Origin: Celeribacter halophilus
GTDB taxonomy: Bacteria > Pseudomonadota > Alphaproteobacteria > Rhodobacterales > Rhodobacteraceae
DNA: 64,000 bases
Direction of reading: 5' to 3'
NCBI RefSeq assembly: GCF_900114135.1
Contig: NZ_FORY01000007.1
Location: forward strand, 164,369 to 228,368
The position numbers and the translations under genes are program-made. Positions within the stretch are counted from its first letter, which is position 1. The number at the start of each line of letters is the position of its first letter. Below the pieces are notes generated by a model. That model did no database searches and was not told the origin of the DNA. It worked only from the letters and a program-made list of their open reading frames with translations. Positions 38,106-46,250 of the stretch are shown here, piece after piece.

Positions 38106-39295
38106 GCCAGAAGGCTGTCGCACAGACTGCGCAAGGCGCCGTTGCCGCCCGGATGAGGCAAAACCCAGTCGATTGCCCGAAGCACATCAGGGTGGGAATC
38201 CGACGGCCCCGCAGAAAGCCCTGCCTTCCGGATCGGCCCGAGATCATTCACATCATTGCCAACGTAAAGCACATCCTCCCAGTTCAAATCGTTCTCGGAC
38301 AGCCATGTATCCAGTGCCGCCACCTTGTCATCCACCGCATGAAACACATCAATTCCGAGCTTTTCGGCGCGACGCAGGACAACCGGATTGCGTTCCTTGG
38401 AAAGGATCAAGAGCCTGTAGCGCCCGCTCGTGCGCAGCATGGACAGGCCCATGCCATCCCCGCGCGAAGTCACGACAGATTCGCGACCCGTCTCGTCCAC
38501 AATCACCTTGTTGTCCGTGTGAACCCCGTCAAAATCCATGATCAGTGCCTTCACCGCAGAGAGGCGCGCGGTCCCGATCATCGGCTGCTTGCCCGTATTT
38601 GCGATCATGGAGCACAGGTCGAAATCGGCGAGCGTGTCGATTTCAACCGGCGGGTGATCGACAGGATAGAGCGCGACAGTGCCGCAAAACCTCTGGCCAG
38701 TGCGTGCGAAAGCCTCCGCATCAACACAATAGATCGCGCCGCTTTCCCGAAAGCTCGGTGGCAAGTCCTGACGCCGCTTGCGCTGTGTCCGTTCATTGTG
38801 GTTCAGACCGACACCGAAACCCGCCGCGTCATACCCCCACAAAAAGGAATGATCCGGCAGGACGGACAGCGCACAATCGGCCCCCTTTTGCGCCATTTCG
38901 GCCAGACAGCCGTCTATGTCCGCCCCCGTTGTGAAGGGCGACGTGCATTGCAGAAAGACCAAACGGTTCAACGCGGGATGTTTACGTTTCAATGCGTGAT
39001 AGGCATGAAGCCAGCCGACCTCGGAACTCGCGGTATCACCGGCAAGCTCCTCCGGCCGCCAAAGAACATCTCCGCCATAGCGTCGGGCCTCCCGCGCGAT
39101 CTCCTCATCATCGGTGGAGACCACGACATGATCCACGCCCTGCGCGGATTTACCCGCCAAGACAGAACGCCCGACAAGGGAAATCCCGCCCACAGGCCGC
39201 AGGTTCTTGCGCGGCACACCTTTGGAGCCGCCTCGCGCCAGAATAATACAGGCCGTTTTCACAAGGGCGGCAGGCGAGGTGTCAGAATGTGTCAC
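38093..39295 (-). CDS. neuA: CMP-nonulosonate synthetase fused to a HAD phosphatase
   Basis: This 400-aa protein has two domains. Residues about 12-230 form an acylneuraminate cytidylyltransferase (CIILARGGSKGVPRKNLRPV, then VVVSTDDEEIA, LQCTSPF). Residues about 240-395 form a KdsC/YrbI-type HAD domain (LIMDFDGVHTDNKV, LSKERNPVV, YVGNDVNDL). The cytidylyltransferase activates a nine-carbon sugar acid with CTP; the HAD part could dephosphorylate a nonulosonate 9-phosphate or be structural, as in animal CMP-sialate synthetases. The GTG at 39295 has a GAGG site. It is the first gene of the GT42 and epimerase operon. Confidence 0.86.
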   Translation of the reverse strand: MTHSDTSPAALVKTACIILARGGSKGVPRKNLRPVGGISLVGRSVLAGKSAQGVDHVVVSTDDEEIAREARRYGGDVLWRPEELAGDTASSEVGWLHAYHALKRKHPALNRLVFLQCTSPFTTGADIDGCLAEMAQKGADCALSVLPDHSFLWGYDAAGFGVGLNHNERTQRKRRQDLPPSFRESGAIYCVDAEAFARTGQRFCGTVALYPVDHPPVEIDTLADFDLCSMIANTGKQPMIGTARLSAVKALIMDFDGVHTDNKVIVDETGRESVVTSRGDGMGLSMLRTSGRYRLLILSKERNPVVLRRAEKLGIDVFHAVDDKVAALDTWLSENDLNWEDVLYVGNDVNDLGPIRKAGLSAGPSDSHPDVLRAIDWVLPHPGGNGALRSLCDSLLACKS

Positions 39296-39558
39296 GAGCG
39301 CCTCGTATTGAAAATTTTAAATACAGAAAACTCGACGCATGTTTGGTAATTTCCTATTCCGAATGGCGTGACGTAAAGCATCCTTGCATCTTTCTATCGT
39401 CTTGTTGGCAAATCCTATGTGTCTGAAATGCCGACCTTTTACTCTTATCGGGAGCACTATGGAGGTTTTCCCCGTCACAAAGAAAATAAGCCAAATGTAC
39501 TAACGAATTGTTAATTTCGCCGATCAGGCACGGAGCCACCTGACACTCAAAAGGAAAA
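39296..39558. other. Divergent intergenic region, AT-rich
   Basis: These 263 bp separate the neuA operon from the exported-protein pair. No gene, terminator with a T-run or named operator was recognised. The sequence is noticeably more AT-rich than its flanks (AAAATTTTAAATAC near 39310; TTGTTAATTTCG near 39508), as expected for a promoter region serving both sides. Confidence 0.4.
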
Positions 39559-40038
39559 ATGATGAAACAAACTTACCTCTCCGCCGCGCTGATCCTTGGC
39601 GCAGGCATGGCGCAAGCTGGCGAATACTGCCTGCTCGACGGGACAGAGATGTTCACTTGCACATTTAACGGCGGCACAAAGGCGGTCGAACTGTGCGACG
39701 CGGTCTGGGAAGATGGCGACATGGCCTCCTACGGGTTTTTCAAATCCAACGGCGATGTCGAAAAAGAGATCCTGCAGGAAAAGGTCACGATGCTCGCAAC
39801 CCCTTGGAATGGCATGGGGAATTATGTGAGCGAATCCGTGCGGTTCGACGCGGATGAGAGCTATTCTTACGAGGTCTGGTCCGGTGGAGAGCGCGCGGAA
39901 GGTGCGGAACTTGACGGCGGCATCAATGTCATCAAGGACAATGAAGTGATCGCGACCCTCACCTGCGACACCGGCTCTGTCACCAGCGACCTTGGCACGC
40001 TGATCGATATGATCGATCTGGCCCAAGTCTCTCCGTAA
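39559..40038 (+). CDS. Exported four-Cys protein (paralogue A), function unknown
   Basis: This 159-aa protein has a signal peptide (cleavage after AQA near residue 20) and starts its mature part with a Cys pattern EYCLLDGTEMFTC ... VELCD ... TLTCD. The mature region is acidic and rich in Trp, Tyr and Gly, resembling secreted beta-sheet domains. I do not recognise a family. The next gene starts with the same Cys layout, so the two look like a tandem duplication. The ATG at 39559 has an AAGGAA site. Confidence 0.65.
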   Translation: MMKQTYLSAALILGAGMAQAGEYCLLDGTEMFTCTFNGGTKAVELCDAVWEDGDMASYGFFKSNGDVEKEILQEKVTMLATPWNGMGNYVSESVRFDADESYSYEVWSGGERAEGAELDGGINVIKDNEVIATLTCDTGSVTSDLGTLIDMIDLAQVSP

Positions 40039-40050
40039 AGAGGCCAAAGG

Positions 40051-40866
40051 ATGCAGCAGTTTAACCTGAAACTGGCCTTCATCTGTGCGGTGATTGGCAT
40101 GACACAGAGTGCCCTTGCCCAAGCCGTGTGCGAGGGCGAGGTGGTCTTTCAATGCGCGACTGATGATGCCGATTTCCGCGAGCAGATCACGGTTTGCGCA
40201 CAGGACGAAAGCTATCATCTGGTGCGCCATGCGCTCGAAACCGGCGCGCTTTATTATGACACGCCGTTGGTTGCGCAAGCCTCGACCACATGGTTCGACT
40301 GGCAAGAGGGCGATGATCTGAGCATCGAGTTGGGGTTCTGGAGCGTTGATCTGGGCGAGCCTGTGACACTCCACGCCCGCCTTCCGTGGAACGATATGGA
40401 AGAGGCTGTTGCTATGGACGGGGAGGCGGAAATGTGGCTGCAATCCCCGCATTGGCAACAAGAGGTGAACCAGACATTTTGCCTGTCCAAGACGGTCTAT
40501 GCCGACACCGAAGCGCTCTGGTCGGCGCTTGGCGAGCGCGGGCCTGTCGGGCTGTTCTTCTCCCAAGATGTCATCGTGCCGGAGCCTGGTGCAATCGACG
40601 TGGCCCGCGTAACTTCCCAGCCTTCCGCAGCTGGACTACCGGTCTACGCCTCCGCCACTCCCAACGCCGCGACACCGGTGTGGTGGCAGCTTTTCGAGGG
40701 GGACACGGTGGATGTCATAGCGTTTGAAGGGGACTTCCTCGCCGTGGCGATCCCGACCAATGGTGTTGACACCTGCGAGATCAGCGCCGATCAACTCTAC
40801 GCCCCTTATGACGGTCCTTGCGCGACAGGTTGGGTCGATGGAGCCTTCCTCGAACGCGGAGAATAG
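40051..40866 (+). CDS. Exported four-Cys protein with SH3-like tail (paralogue B)
   Basis: This 271-aa protein has a signal peptide (cleavage after ALA near residue 22), then a domain similar to that of the preceding gene (VCEGEVVFQC ... TVCAQ ... TFCLS). The last 80 residues look like a bacterial SH3-type domain: LFEGDTVDVIAFEGDFLAVAI and the closing GWVDGAFL. Such domains bind cell wall or peptides. The function is unknown. It follows paralogue A with a 12-nt gap and shares its transcript. Confidence 0.65.
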   Translation: MQQFNLKLAFICAVIGMTQSALAQAVCEGEVVFQCATDDADFREQITVCAQDESYHLVRHALETGALYYDTPLVAQASTTWFDWQEGDDLSIELGFWSVDLGEPVTLHARLPWNDMEEAVAMDGEAEMWLQSPHWQQEVNQTFCLSKTVYADTEALWSALGERGPVGLFFSQDVIVPEPGAIDVARVTSQPSAAGLPVYASATPNAATPVWWQLFEGDTVDVIAFEGDFLAVAIPTNGVDTCEISADQLYAPYDGPCATGWVDGAFLERGE

Positions 40867-41164
40867 AGGGGCGGTTCGGCGACTTGCCTAACATCCTGCG
40901 CGGGACACAAAGCGGGCCGTTCTGCACGGACCGTTTGCCATCTTTGAAACGCATGTGTTTGCAAAAGAGGTTCAAACTCCCCTCAAAAACGCAACGAAAA
41001 ATTTATGTTTTGAATATAGAAAGTCGTTGATAAGATCTGGCAGAGGAATAAACGTCATCGAAACGGGAGGCCCTTCGATACGAGCATCACGGATCGCGCA
41101 TTCAGTCGCATTCCGGGAAGGCTCCGTATGTTGGCGTTGTGGGGGAAGTAAATAGTCGAATTTC
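40867..41164. other. Intergenic region before the copper locus
   Basis: These 298 bp hold no recognisable gene. The stretch at 40960-41060 is AT-rich (AAAAATTTATGTTTTGAATATAG-type sequence, given as two parts: AAAAATTTATG and TTTTGAATATAG). It probably carries the promoter of the DUF2946-like gene. No clear operator could be named. Confidence 0.4.
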
Positions 41165-41530
41165 ATGTTTAAACGGGTATCGCATAACATTCACAGGGTC
41201 GCAGTTGTTGCTCTGTTGACCGTTGCGCTTGTCGCGACGGCGTTTGCCCATCGTCTCCCAAGCCCCTCCGACCTCGCGATCGAAGCATATGTCATCGCGG
41301 GCGGTGATATATCAGACCTCTGTGGTGGTTCGGGGTCAGGCGGCCAGACAACCCACAGCGATTGTCAGGCCTGCCACATTATCGGCTCTGTCCTTCTTCC
41401 CGATCACCTGCCGAGCAGAGTCGAAGCGGATTACATCTTTGTCGCAACGGTAATCGCGCCACAGGAACGCCGCGCCATACGCGCAGTTCTGGACCCTGCG
41501 CGCGGCGTAAGAGCGCCGCCGCTGGCCTGA
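41165..41530 (+). CDS. DUF2946-like exported protein
   Basis: This 121-aa protein has an N-terminal membrane/signal segment (VAVVALLTVALVATAFA), then a short Cys-containing segment: DLCGGSGSGG and HSDCQACHIIG (Cys53, Cys67, Cys70, His71). The position and Cys pattern resemble DUF2946 proteins, which occur in copper-uptake clusters. The CQACH segment matches the heme c CxxCH pattern, but a single such motif in a short protein is not proof of heme binding. Its stop lies 250 bp before the PepSY gene. Confidence 0.6.
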   Translation: MFKRVSHNIHRVAVVALLTVALVATAFAHRLPSPSDLAIEAYVIAGGDISDLCGGSGSGGQTTHSDCQACHIIGSVLLPDHLPSRVEADYIFVATVIAPQERRAIRAVLDPARGVRAPPLA

Positions 41531-41783
41531 TCCGCCTTTATACCGCTCACTCCAACCCATCGTCGCGCCACATGCGCAAGACCTGATCGAATTCGCATTT
41601 TCTGCGGCTCCTGACGGTTCTTGGCATCACCCAAACCGTGTCATCTCCGACACGCGTCATGGCCGTGGCACCGCAGCCGGATTTGGACTGATTGGTTGAA
41701 GGCGCCCCCTTGGGCCTTGGCGACACACAGGTTCGCCCCCAACCGCACCAATCACTCGAACACCATTCCAAAGGATACCCGAC
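41531..41783. other. Intergenic region in the copper locus
   Basis: These 253 bp lack a gene I can support. The sequence is GC-rich with no clear terminator; a decayed gene cannot be excluded because a TonB-dependent receptor often occupies this place in similar loci. The GGA-type ribosome binding site of the PepSY gene lies at the right edge. Confidence 0.35.
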
Positions 41784-42722
41784 GTGCCCTTGTCACCCAG
41801 ATTGCGCCGCCGCATTCGACAGCTTCACCGCTGGATCGCGCTAGCTTTCTCCCTCCCCCTTCTCATTCTGGCCCTGACCGGATTTCTCCTCAGTTTCGAG
41901 CCGTTGCTAAACAGCATGTCTCGCGGAACCGACAACCTCACCGCAGCGCGTAGCATCGAATTGCTGCAATCGGTTGACCCGCAAGGGAAAGCCAAAACAG
42001 TGACGCATCGCGGCTATGACGGAACTCTGGAAGTCGCAGGCCCCGGACTGCGCCCGATGGTTCTGGATATCGAGACAGGCGAGGTTACGCGGCACGGCAT
42101 AATCGCCAGAACCTTCATCCTTTCGCGGCAAATCCACAAAGCATTTGTCGGCGATTTGAACTGGCTTGTCCTGATCTCCACTGTGGCAATGGGCGTGCTG
42201 ATTGTCCTTGGTTTGCTGATGGGCTGGCCGCGTCGGGCGAACACGGTCTCCGGCTGGCACCGTGTCGGCGCGTGGATCGGGATGCCGCTGCTGGCGATCA
42301 CAACGGTTACCGGAGTGTTAATGAGTTTCGGCGTCACCATGGGCGGCGGAGGAGCCTCCCCGATGACGATGGGCCGGCTCAGTGAACCTATGTCAATGGT
42401 GCAGGCCGTGCAGGCGGTTGAGGCCCAACAAGACTTATCGGCAATGGCCTGGATACGTCCCGCCGGACCACGCGTCATGATGCGTTATGCCCAAGGCGAC
42501 CGGTTTCAGGGCTATTTTGTGACCCCCGACGAGATCGTAGCGGTGCCCAGAAACCTGCCCCGCGCCATTCACGAAGGCCTCTGGTCGATCCCTCTCGGGC
42601 TGGCAATGAACCTTATCGTGTCCATCCTGACCACAGGCCTGATCCTGACCGGCTTGATCATATGGTTCCGTCGCCGCCGCCCTGCCGCGTCCCTCGCGGC
42701 CTTCCGGAACGTCCCCCGATAA
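41784..42722 (+). CDS. PepSY-associated membrane protein
   Basis: This 312-aa protein has the PepSY-TM layout: an opening RRIRQLHRWIALAFSLPLLILALTGFLLSF with His in the first helix, a periplasmic PepSY-like domain, then HRVGAWIGMPLLAITTVTG and a final C-terminal helix (LIVSILTTGLILTGLIIWF). These proteins often accompany TonB receptors and act as inner-membrane reductases or transport partners for iron or copper. The start is the GTG at 41784. Its context in a copper-handling cluster suggests a Cu or siderophore-metal reductase, which is inference. Confidence 0.82.
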   Translation: MPLSPRLRRRIRQLHRWIALAFSLPLLILALTGFLLSFEPLLNSMSRGTDNLTAARSIELLQSVDPQGKAKTVTHRGYDGTLEVAGPGLRPMVLDIETGEVTRHGIIARTFILSRQIHKAFVGDLNWLVLISTVAMGVLIVLGLLMGWPRRANTVSGWHRVGAWIGMPLLAITTVTGVLMSFGVTMGGGGASPMTMGRLSEPMSMVQAVQAVEAQQDLSAMAWIRPAGPRVMMRYAQGDRFQGYFVTPDEIVAVPRNLPRAIHEGLWSIPLGLAMNLIVSILTTGLILTGLIIWFRRRRPAASLAAFRNVPR

Positions 42723-42762
42723 CTTTCAACCGATCCCAACTCTTCTAAAGGAGCTTCAAAAC

Positions 42763-43602
42763 ATGAAACATATTCTCGCACTCTGTGCTGCCACGACGCT
42801 TGCGTTACCGGCGTTCGCGGAACAACCCGTCACCATCAACTTCGCCGCCGAAATTGACGGCAAGGCGTTTTCCTGCACAGAGACTTACGACAATCTGGGC
42901 AGCACCGACGCCAGCGTTAAAGGCACAGACTACCGCATGTTCGTATCGGCGCCGGCGCTCATCCGCACCGATGGCACGCTTCAGCCCATTGCCCTGGAGC
43001 AAGACGGCAAATGGCAGGTTGACGACACCGCCCTGCTGGACTTCGAAGATGGCACTGCCGGCTGCAACGGCACAGGCAATGCCGACATGAACACCAGCCT
43101 GCGCGGCACTGTTCCCGAAGGCGAATACCAAGGCCTCGCCTTCAACATCGCTGTGCCCTTCGAGAAGAACCACGGCGACCCGACGCTTGCCCCCGCCCCG
43201 CTGAACGCAACTGGCATGTTCTGGAACTGGCGCGGCGGCTACCGCTTCGTGCGCATCGACATGGTGCCGACAGACAAAGCAGAAAACGGGCCGAAGGGCT
43301 GGTTCCTCCATCTCGGCTCGACCATGTGCAAGGCCGCGTCCAAAACGGAGGCACCGAGCGCCTGTGCCAACCCCAACAATCTGTCTGTGACCTTTGCCGA
43401 GTTTGATCCCGTCAGCAATCTGGTCGTGATCGACCCTGCGCCAGTGGTGGCCGAAGCAGACCTGCGCATCAACGCAGCGGACACATCCCCCGGCTGCATG
43501 TCCTTCCCCGGCGATGCGGATTGCGTAACGGTGATGGAAAAACTTGGCATGGCTTACGAGGATATTCCCGCAGGCCCCCAACAACTCGTTTCGGTCCGTT
43601 AA
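42763..43602 (+). CDS. mbnP: MbnP-family periplasmic metal-binding protein
   Basis: This 279-aa exported protein (signal peptide ends AFA near residue 19) belongs to the family known as the metallo-mystery-pair four-Cys protein, or MbnP. Cys38, Cys101, Cys189 and Cys201 match the four-Cys pattern; two additional Cys (245, 254) lie near the C-terminus. Trp154 and Trp156 in GMFWNWRGGYRF lie in the region where MbnP contains a Trp that its MbnH partner converts to kynurenine to build a copper site. The partner gene follows 3 nt later. An AAAGGAG site precedes the ATG. Confidence 0.85.
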   Translation: MKHILALCAATTLALPAFAEQPVTINFAAEIDGKAFSCTETYDNLGSTDASVKGTDYRMFVSAPALIRTDGTLQPIALEQDGKWQVDDTALLDFEDGTAGCNGTGNADMNTSLRGTVPEGEYQGLAFNIAVPFEKNHGDPTLAPAPLNATGMFWNWRGGYRFVRIDMVPTDKAENGPKGWFLHLGSTMCKAASKTEAPSACANPNNLSVTFAEFDPVSNLVVIDPAPVVAEADLRINAADTSPGCMSFPGDADCVTVMEKLGMAYEDIPAGPQQLVSVR

Positions 43603-43605
43603 GCC

Positions 43606-44784
43606 ATGCGCAGGGCATTCGCGGCGCTCGCAATTCTGGTCTTCACCGTGGCCCATGCCCGCGGGGAACAGAGCATGTTCTTGCCGGAAGACGCTCCCTT
43701 TGTGTGGCCAATTCCGGCATGGATGGCGCCGCCACCCGTGCCCGAGGACAACCCGATGACGTCGGCCAAAGTCGAGCTTGGCCGGCGTCTGTTTTACGAT
43801 GCGCGCCTGTCGCGGGATGGTACTGTTGCCTGTGCGTCCTGCCACGATCAGGCCCGCGCCTTTACCGACGGACGCGCACTGGCCATAGGCATTGAGGGCA
43901 CTGTCGGTATTCGCAACGCTCCTCCGCTGGCCAATGTCGGCTACTTCCCCCTGCTCACTTGGGGAAACCCGCATATGACCTCGCTGGAATTCCAATCGCT
44001 CATCCCGATGTTTGGCGACAATCCTGACGAGATGGGCGGCAACGGGCGCGAGGTCGAGATATTTGCCCGCCTCGCGGACGATCCCTACTACAGGCACGCC
44101 TTCGCCGAGAGCTTTCCCGAGCGGCCTCAGGTTGATCTCTTTACCGTAACCCGCGCACTCAGCGCGTTTCAACGCAGCCTGATCTCTCTCGACAGCCCCT
44201 ATGACCGTTTCAAATACTGGGGCGAGGAAGATGCATTGTCAGATGCGGCAAAACGCGGCGAACAATTGTTCTTTGATCATCGCTTTGAATGTTACCACTG
44301 CCATGTCGGCGTGCTTTTTACCGACAACCTGCAAACCACGCGTAGCGCGATGCCCGAGACAGGAAGCCACAATACCGGCCTCTACAACATCGACGGGAAG
44401 GGGGCCTATCCTCCTCATGCAACAGGGTTCTACGAGTTCACCGGCGATCCTGCGGACATGGGGCGGTTTCGCACTCCGAGCCTGCGCAATGTCGCTGTAA
44501 CCGCGCCCTATTTCCACGATGGATCGGCCGAAACACTCGAAGATGTTCTCGCCCATTATCAACGCGCGGGTCGCCTGATCGAGGATGGCCCTTATGCCGG
44601 TGATGGTGCCCGCAATCCGCATAAAGACGGCATGGTTGTAGGCTTCAAGGCCAGCGAGCAAGAGATTGCGGATATCATTGCCTTCCTCGAAAGCCTCACC
44701 GATGAAGGATTCCTGACCAATCCCGCCTATCGTGATCCCTGGCCTGACGACCATCCGGCCACAGTCAACAGGATGATGCCATGA
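43606..44784 (+). CDS. mbnH: MbnH-family di-heme enzyme
   Basis: This exported protein of 392 aa belongs to the bacterial di-heme peroxidase/MauG superfamily. Two CxxCH heme sites are present, CASCH at residues 76-80 and CYHCH at 229-233, with the usual intervening helices. In the MbnP/MbnH system the enzyme forms a high-valent state and oxidises a Trp of MbnP to kynurenine. It directly follows mbnP, and its stop overlaps the next gene (ATGA). Confidence 0.87.
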   Translation: MRRAFAALAILVFTVAHARGEQSMFLPEDAPFVWPIPAWMAPPPVPEDNPMTSAKVELGRRLFYDARLSRDGTVACASCHDQARAFTDGRALAIGIEGTVGIRNAPPLANVGYFPLLTWGNPHMTSLEFQSLIPMFGDNPDEMGGNGREVEIFARLADDPYYRHAFAESFPERPQVDLFTVTRALSAFQRSLISLDSPYDRFKYWGEEDALSDAAKRGEQLFFDHRFECYHCHVGVLFTDNLQTTRSAMPETGSHNTGLYNIDGKGAYPPHATGFYEFTGDPADMGRFRTPSLRNVAVTAPYFHDGSAETLEDVLAHYQRAGRLIEDGPYAGDGARNPHKDGMVVGFKASEQEIADIIAFLESLTDEGFLTNPAYRDPWPDDHPATVNRMMP

Positions 44785-45623
44785 GGTTCCTTGCCCTGAT
44801 CCTCGCGCTTTGCGCCGCCATGCCCGCAACGGCACATGAATTCTTCCTGAGCGGCTTGCAGATCATCCATCCTTCGCTGCCCGCCACCCCCGTCAATGCC
44901 AATTCCGCAGCCGTTTATATGGCGCTGTCCAATGAGGGCGATCAGGACGAACGCCTGCTGGGCATTGAAACCCCCTTTGGCATGGTGCGTTTTGTGCAAC
45001 CCGTCACCGATGCCGAAGGCAACATCCGAATGCAAGAACGAGCATGGATCGACATTCCGGCGGGCGAGATCGTGTTGCTTGCCCGCGGCGAGCTTCGCGG
45101 CAGTCTGGCGAATGTGAACCGTCCGCTCATGGAGGGCGGCGAACTCACGGGCACGATGATTTTTGAAAAACGCGGGCGGTTCGACATGTTCTTCATGATT
45201 GATCCCGTCGAAACAGAAACCGAACATGATCCTGTGTCCGAGATCCAACGCGCGGCCCCGCCAATCGACCGCGCGGCTGCCGTTTCAGACATTGCAGCCA
45301 GCCTTCGCCACGCGCTTGGATCGCCTGATGCGGTCATCGCGCCGGTCGTGCTCTCCGAAAACATTGCAATTGCAGGCTGGTCGCTCGGCAACATTGGTGC
45401 GCGCGCATTTTTGCGGCGAGGCGCCGACGGCTGGAATGTCGAGCTCTGGTCAAACGCCAGCCTGCTTCAGCCCGCGACCCTGACAAGCCTCGGCGTTTCA
45501 CGCCGTCAGGGCGACCCGCTACGCGCCGAAATGCGGGCGCAAGAAGCAGCACTCGGCCCCGCCTATTCGCGCCGTTTCGATGCCTTTCCGGGAACCGCCT
45601 ACCCGACACACTCACAGCCATAG
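44781..45623 (+). CDS. PCuAC-like domain fused to copper-uptake-associated domain
   Basis: This 280-aa exported protein (signal peptide ends ATA near residue 18) has a PCuAC-like N-terminal domain (about 20-150; VYMALSNEGDQDERLLG, then PAGEIVLL and ELTGTMIFEKRG). The His/Met copper ligands of PCuAC are absent here: where HEM and HLMxM are expected the sequence reads FVQPV and RGSLANV. The C-terminal part (IAIAGWSLGNIGARAFLRR, WNVELWSNASLL) resembles the domain annotated as copper uptake system-associated protein. It probably helps copper delivery but may not bind copper through the usual site. Confidence 0.72.
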   Translation: MRFLALILALCAAMPATAHEFFLSGLQIIHPSLPATPVNANSAAVYMALSNEGDQDERLLGIETPFGMVRFVQPVTDAEGNIRMQERAWIDIPAGEIVLLARGELRGSLANVNRPLMEGGELTGTMIFEKRGRFDMFFMIDPVETETEHDPVSEIQRAAPPIDRAAAVSDIAASLRHALGSPDAVIAPVVLSENIAIAGWSLGNIGARAFLRRGADGWNVELWSNASLLQPATLTSLGVSRRQGDPLRAEMRAQEAALGPAYSRRFDAFPGTAYPTHSQP

Positions 45624-45675
45624 CGCCCCATGTTTTCCAGAAACACCGAACAGCCCTGACACCAAAGGATAGACC

Positions 45676-46191
45676 ATGAAACTCTTGCTTATCGCCGTCC
45701 TGACGGGCGCAACGCCTTTCGCTACGTCTGCTGTCGCGGAGGATCATACGCCATCCGCAGACGAAGTGCAGGTCGCGGAATTGTCCGTCACCGGCGCATT
45801 CATCCGCGCCACCCTGCCACACGCGCCCGTCGCCGGCGGCTATATGACCATTGCGAACCACGGCATAACAGACGACCGGTTGCTTTCCGTCACAGCCCCA
45901 ATCGGAGAACGCACGGATATCCATGAAATGACGATTGAAAACGACGTCATGACAATGCGCGCCTTGCCTGACGGGCTACCCGTTCCCGCCGGAGAAACGG
46001 TGTCATTGCAACCTGCGGGCAACCACCTGATGATCATGGGCCTGAGCGCCCAGTTGGTAGAGGGGCAATCATACGACCTGACCCTGAAGTTTGAAAATGT
46101 CGGCGAAGTCACCGTGCCGTTTGATGTTCTGGCACTCAATGCACGCAAGCATCCGGGATTGCAGGAAACGGACACACACGCACCCGAATAA
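45676..46191 (+). CDS. PCuAC copper chaperone
   Basis: This 171-aa periplasmic copper(I) chaperone has the complete PCuAC motif: His83 and Met85 in DIHEM, Met92/94 in VMTM, and His117, Met119, Met121 in NHLMIM. It hands copper to cytochrome oxidase or other cuproproteins. A signal peptide precedes it (cleavage after AVA near residue 21). It is the last gene of the locus and follows the degenerate homologue after a 52-bp gap with an AAAGGATA site. Confidence 0.88.
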   Translation: MKLLLIAVLTGATPFATSAVAEDHTPSADEVQVAELSVTGAFIRATLPHAPVAGGYMTIANHGITDDRLLSVTAPIGERTDIHEMTIENDVMTMRALPDGLPVPAGETVSLQPAGNHLMIMGLSAQLVEGQSYDLTLKFENVGEVTVPFDVLALNARKHPGLQETDTHAPE

Positions 46192-46250
46192 CAAACCCGT
46201 AGCCTCTCACTATAAACGAGAGACCACTGGGGCATGTCATCTGCGACATC

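Noticed and set aside
41531..41783. Remnant of a TonB receptor gene in the copper locus
   Set aside because: No convincing homology can be read in any frame; left as unassigned spacer.
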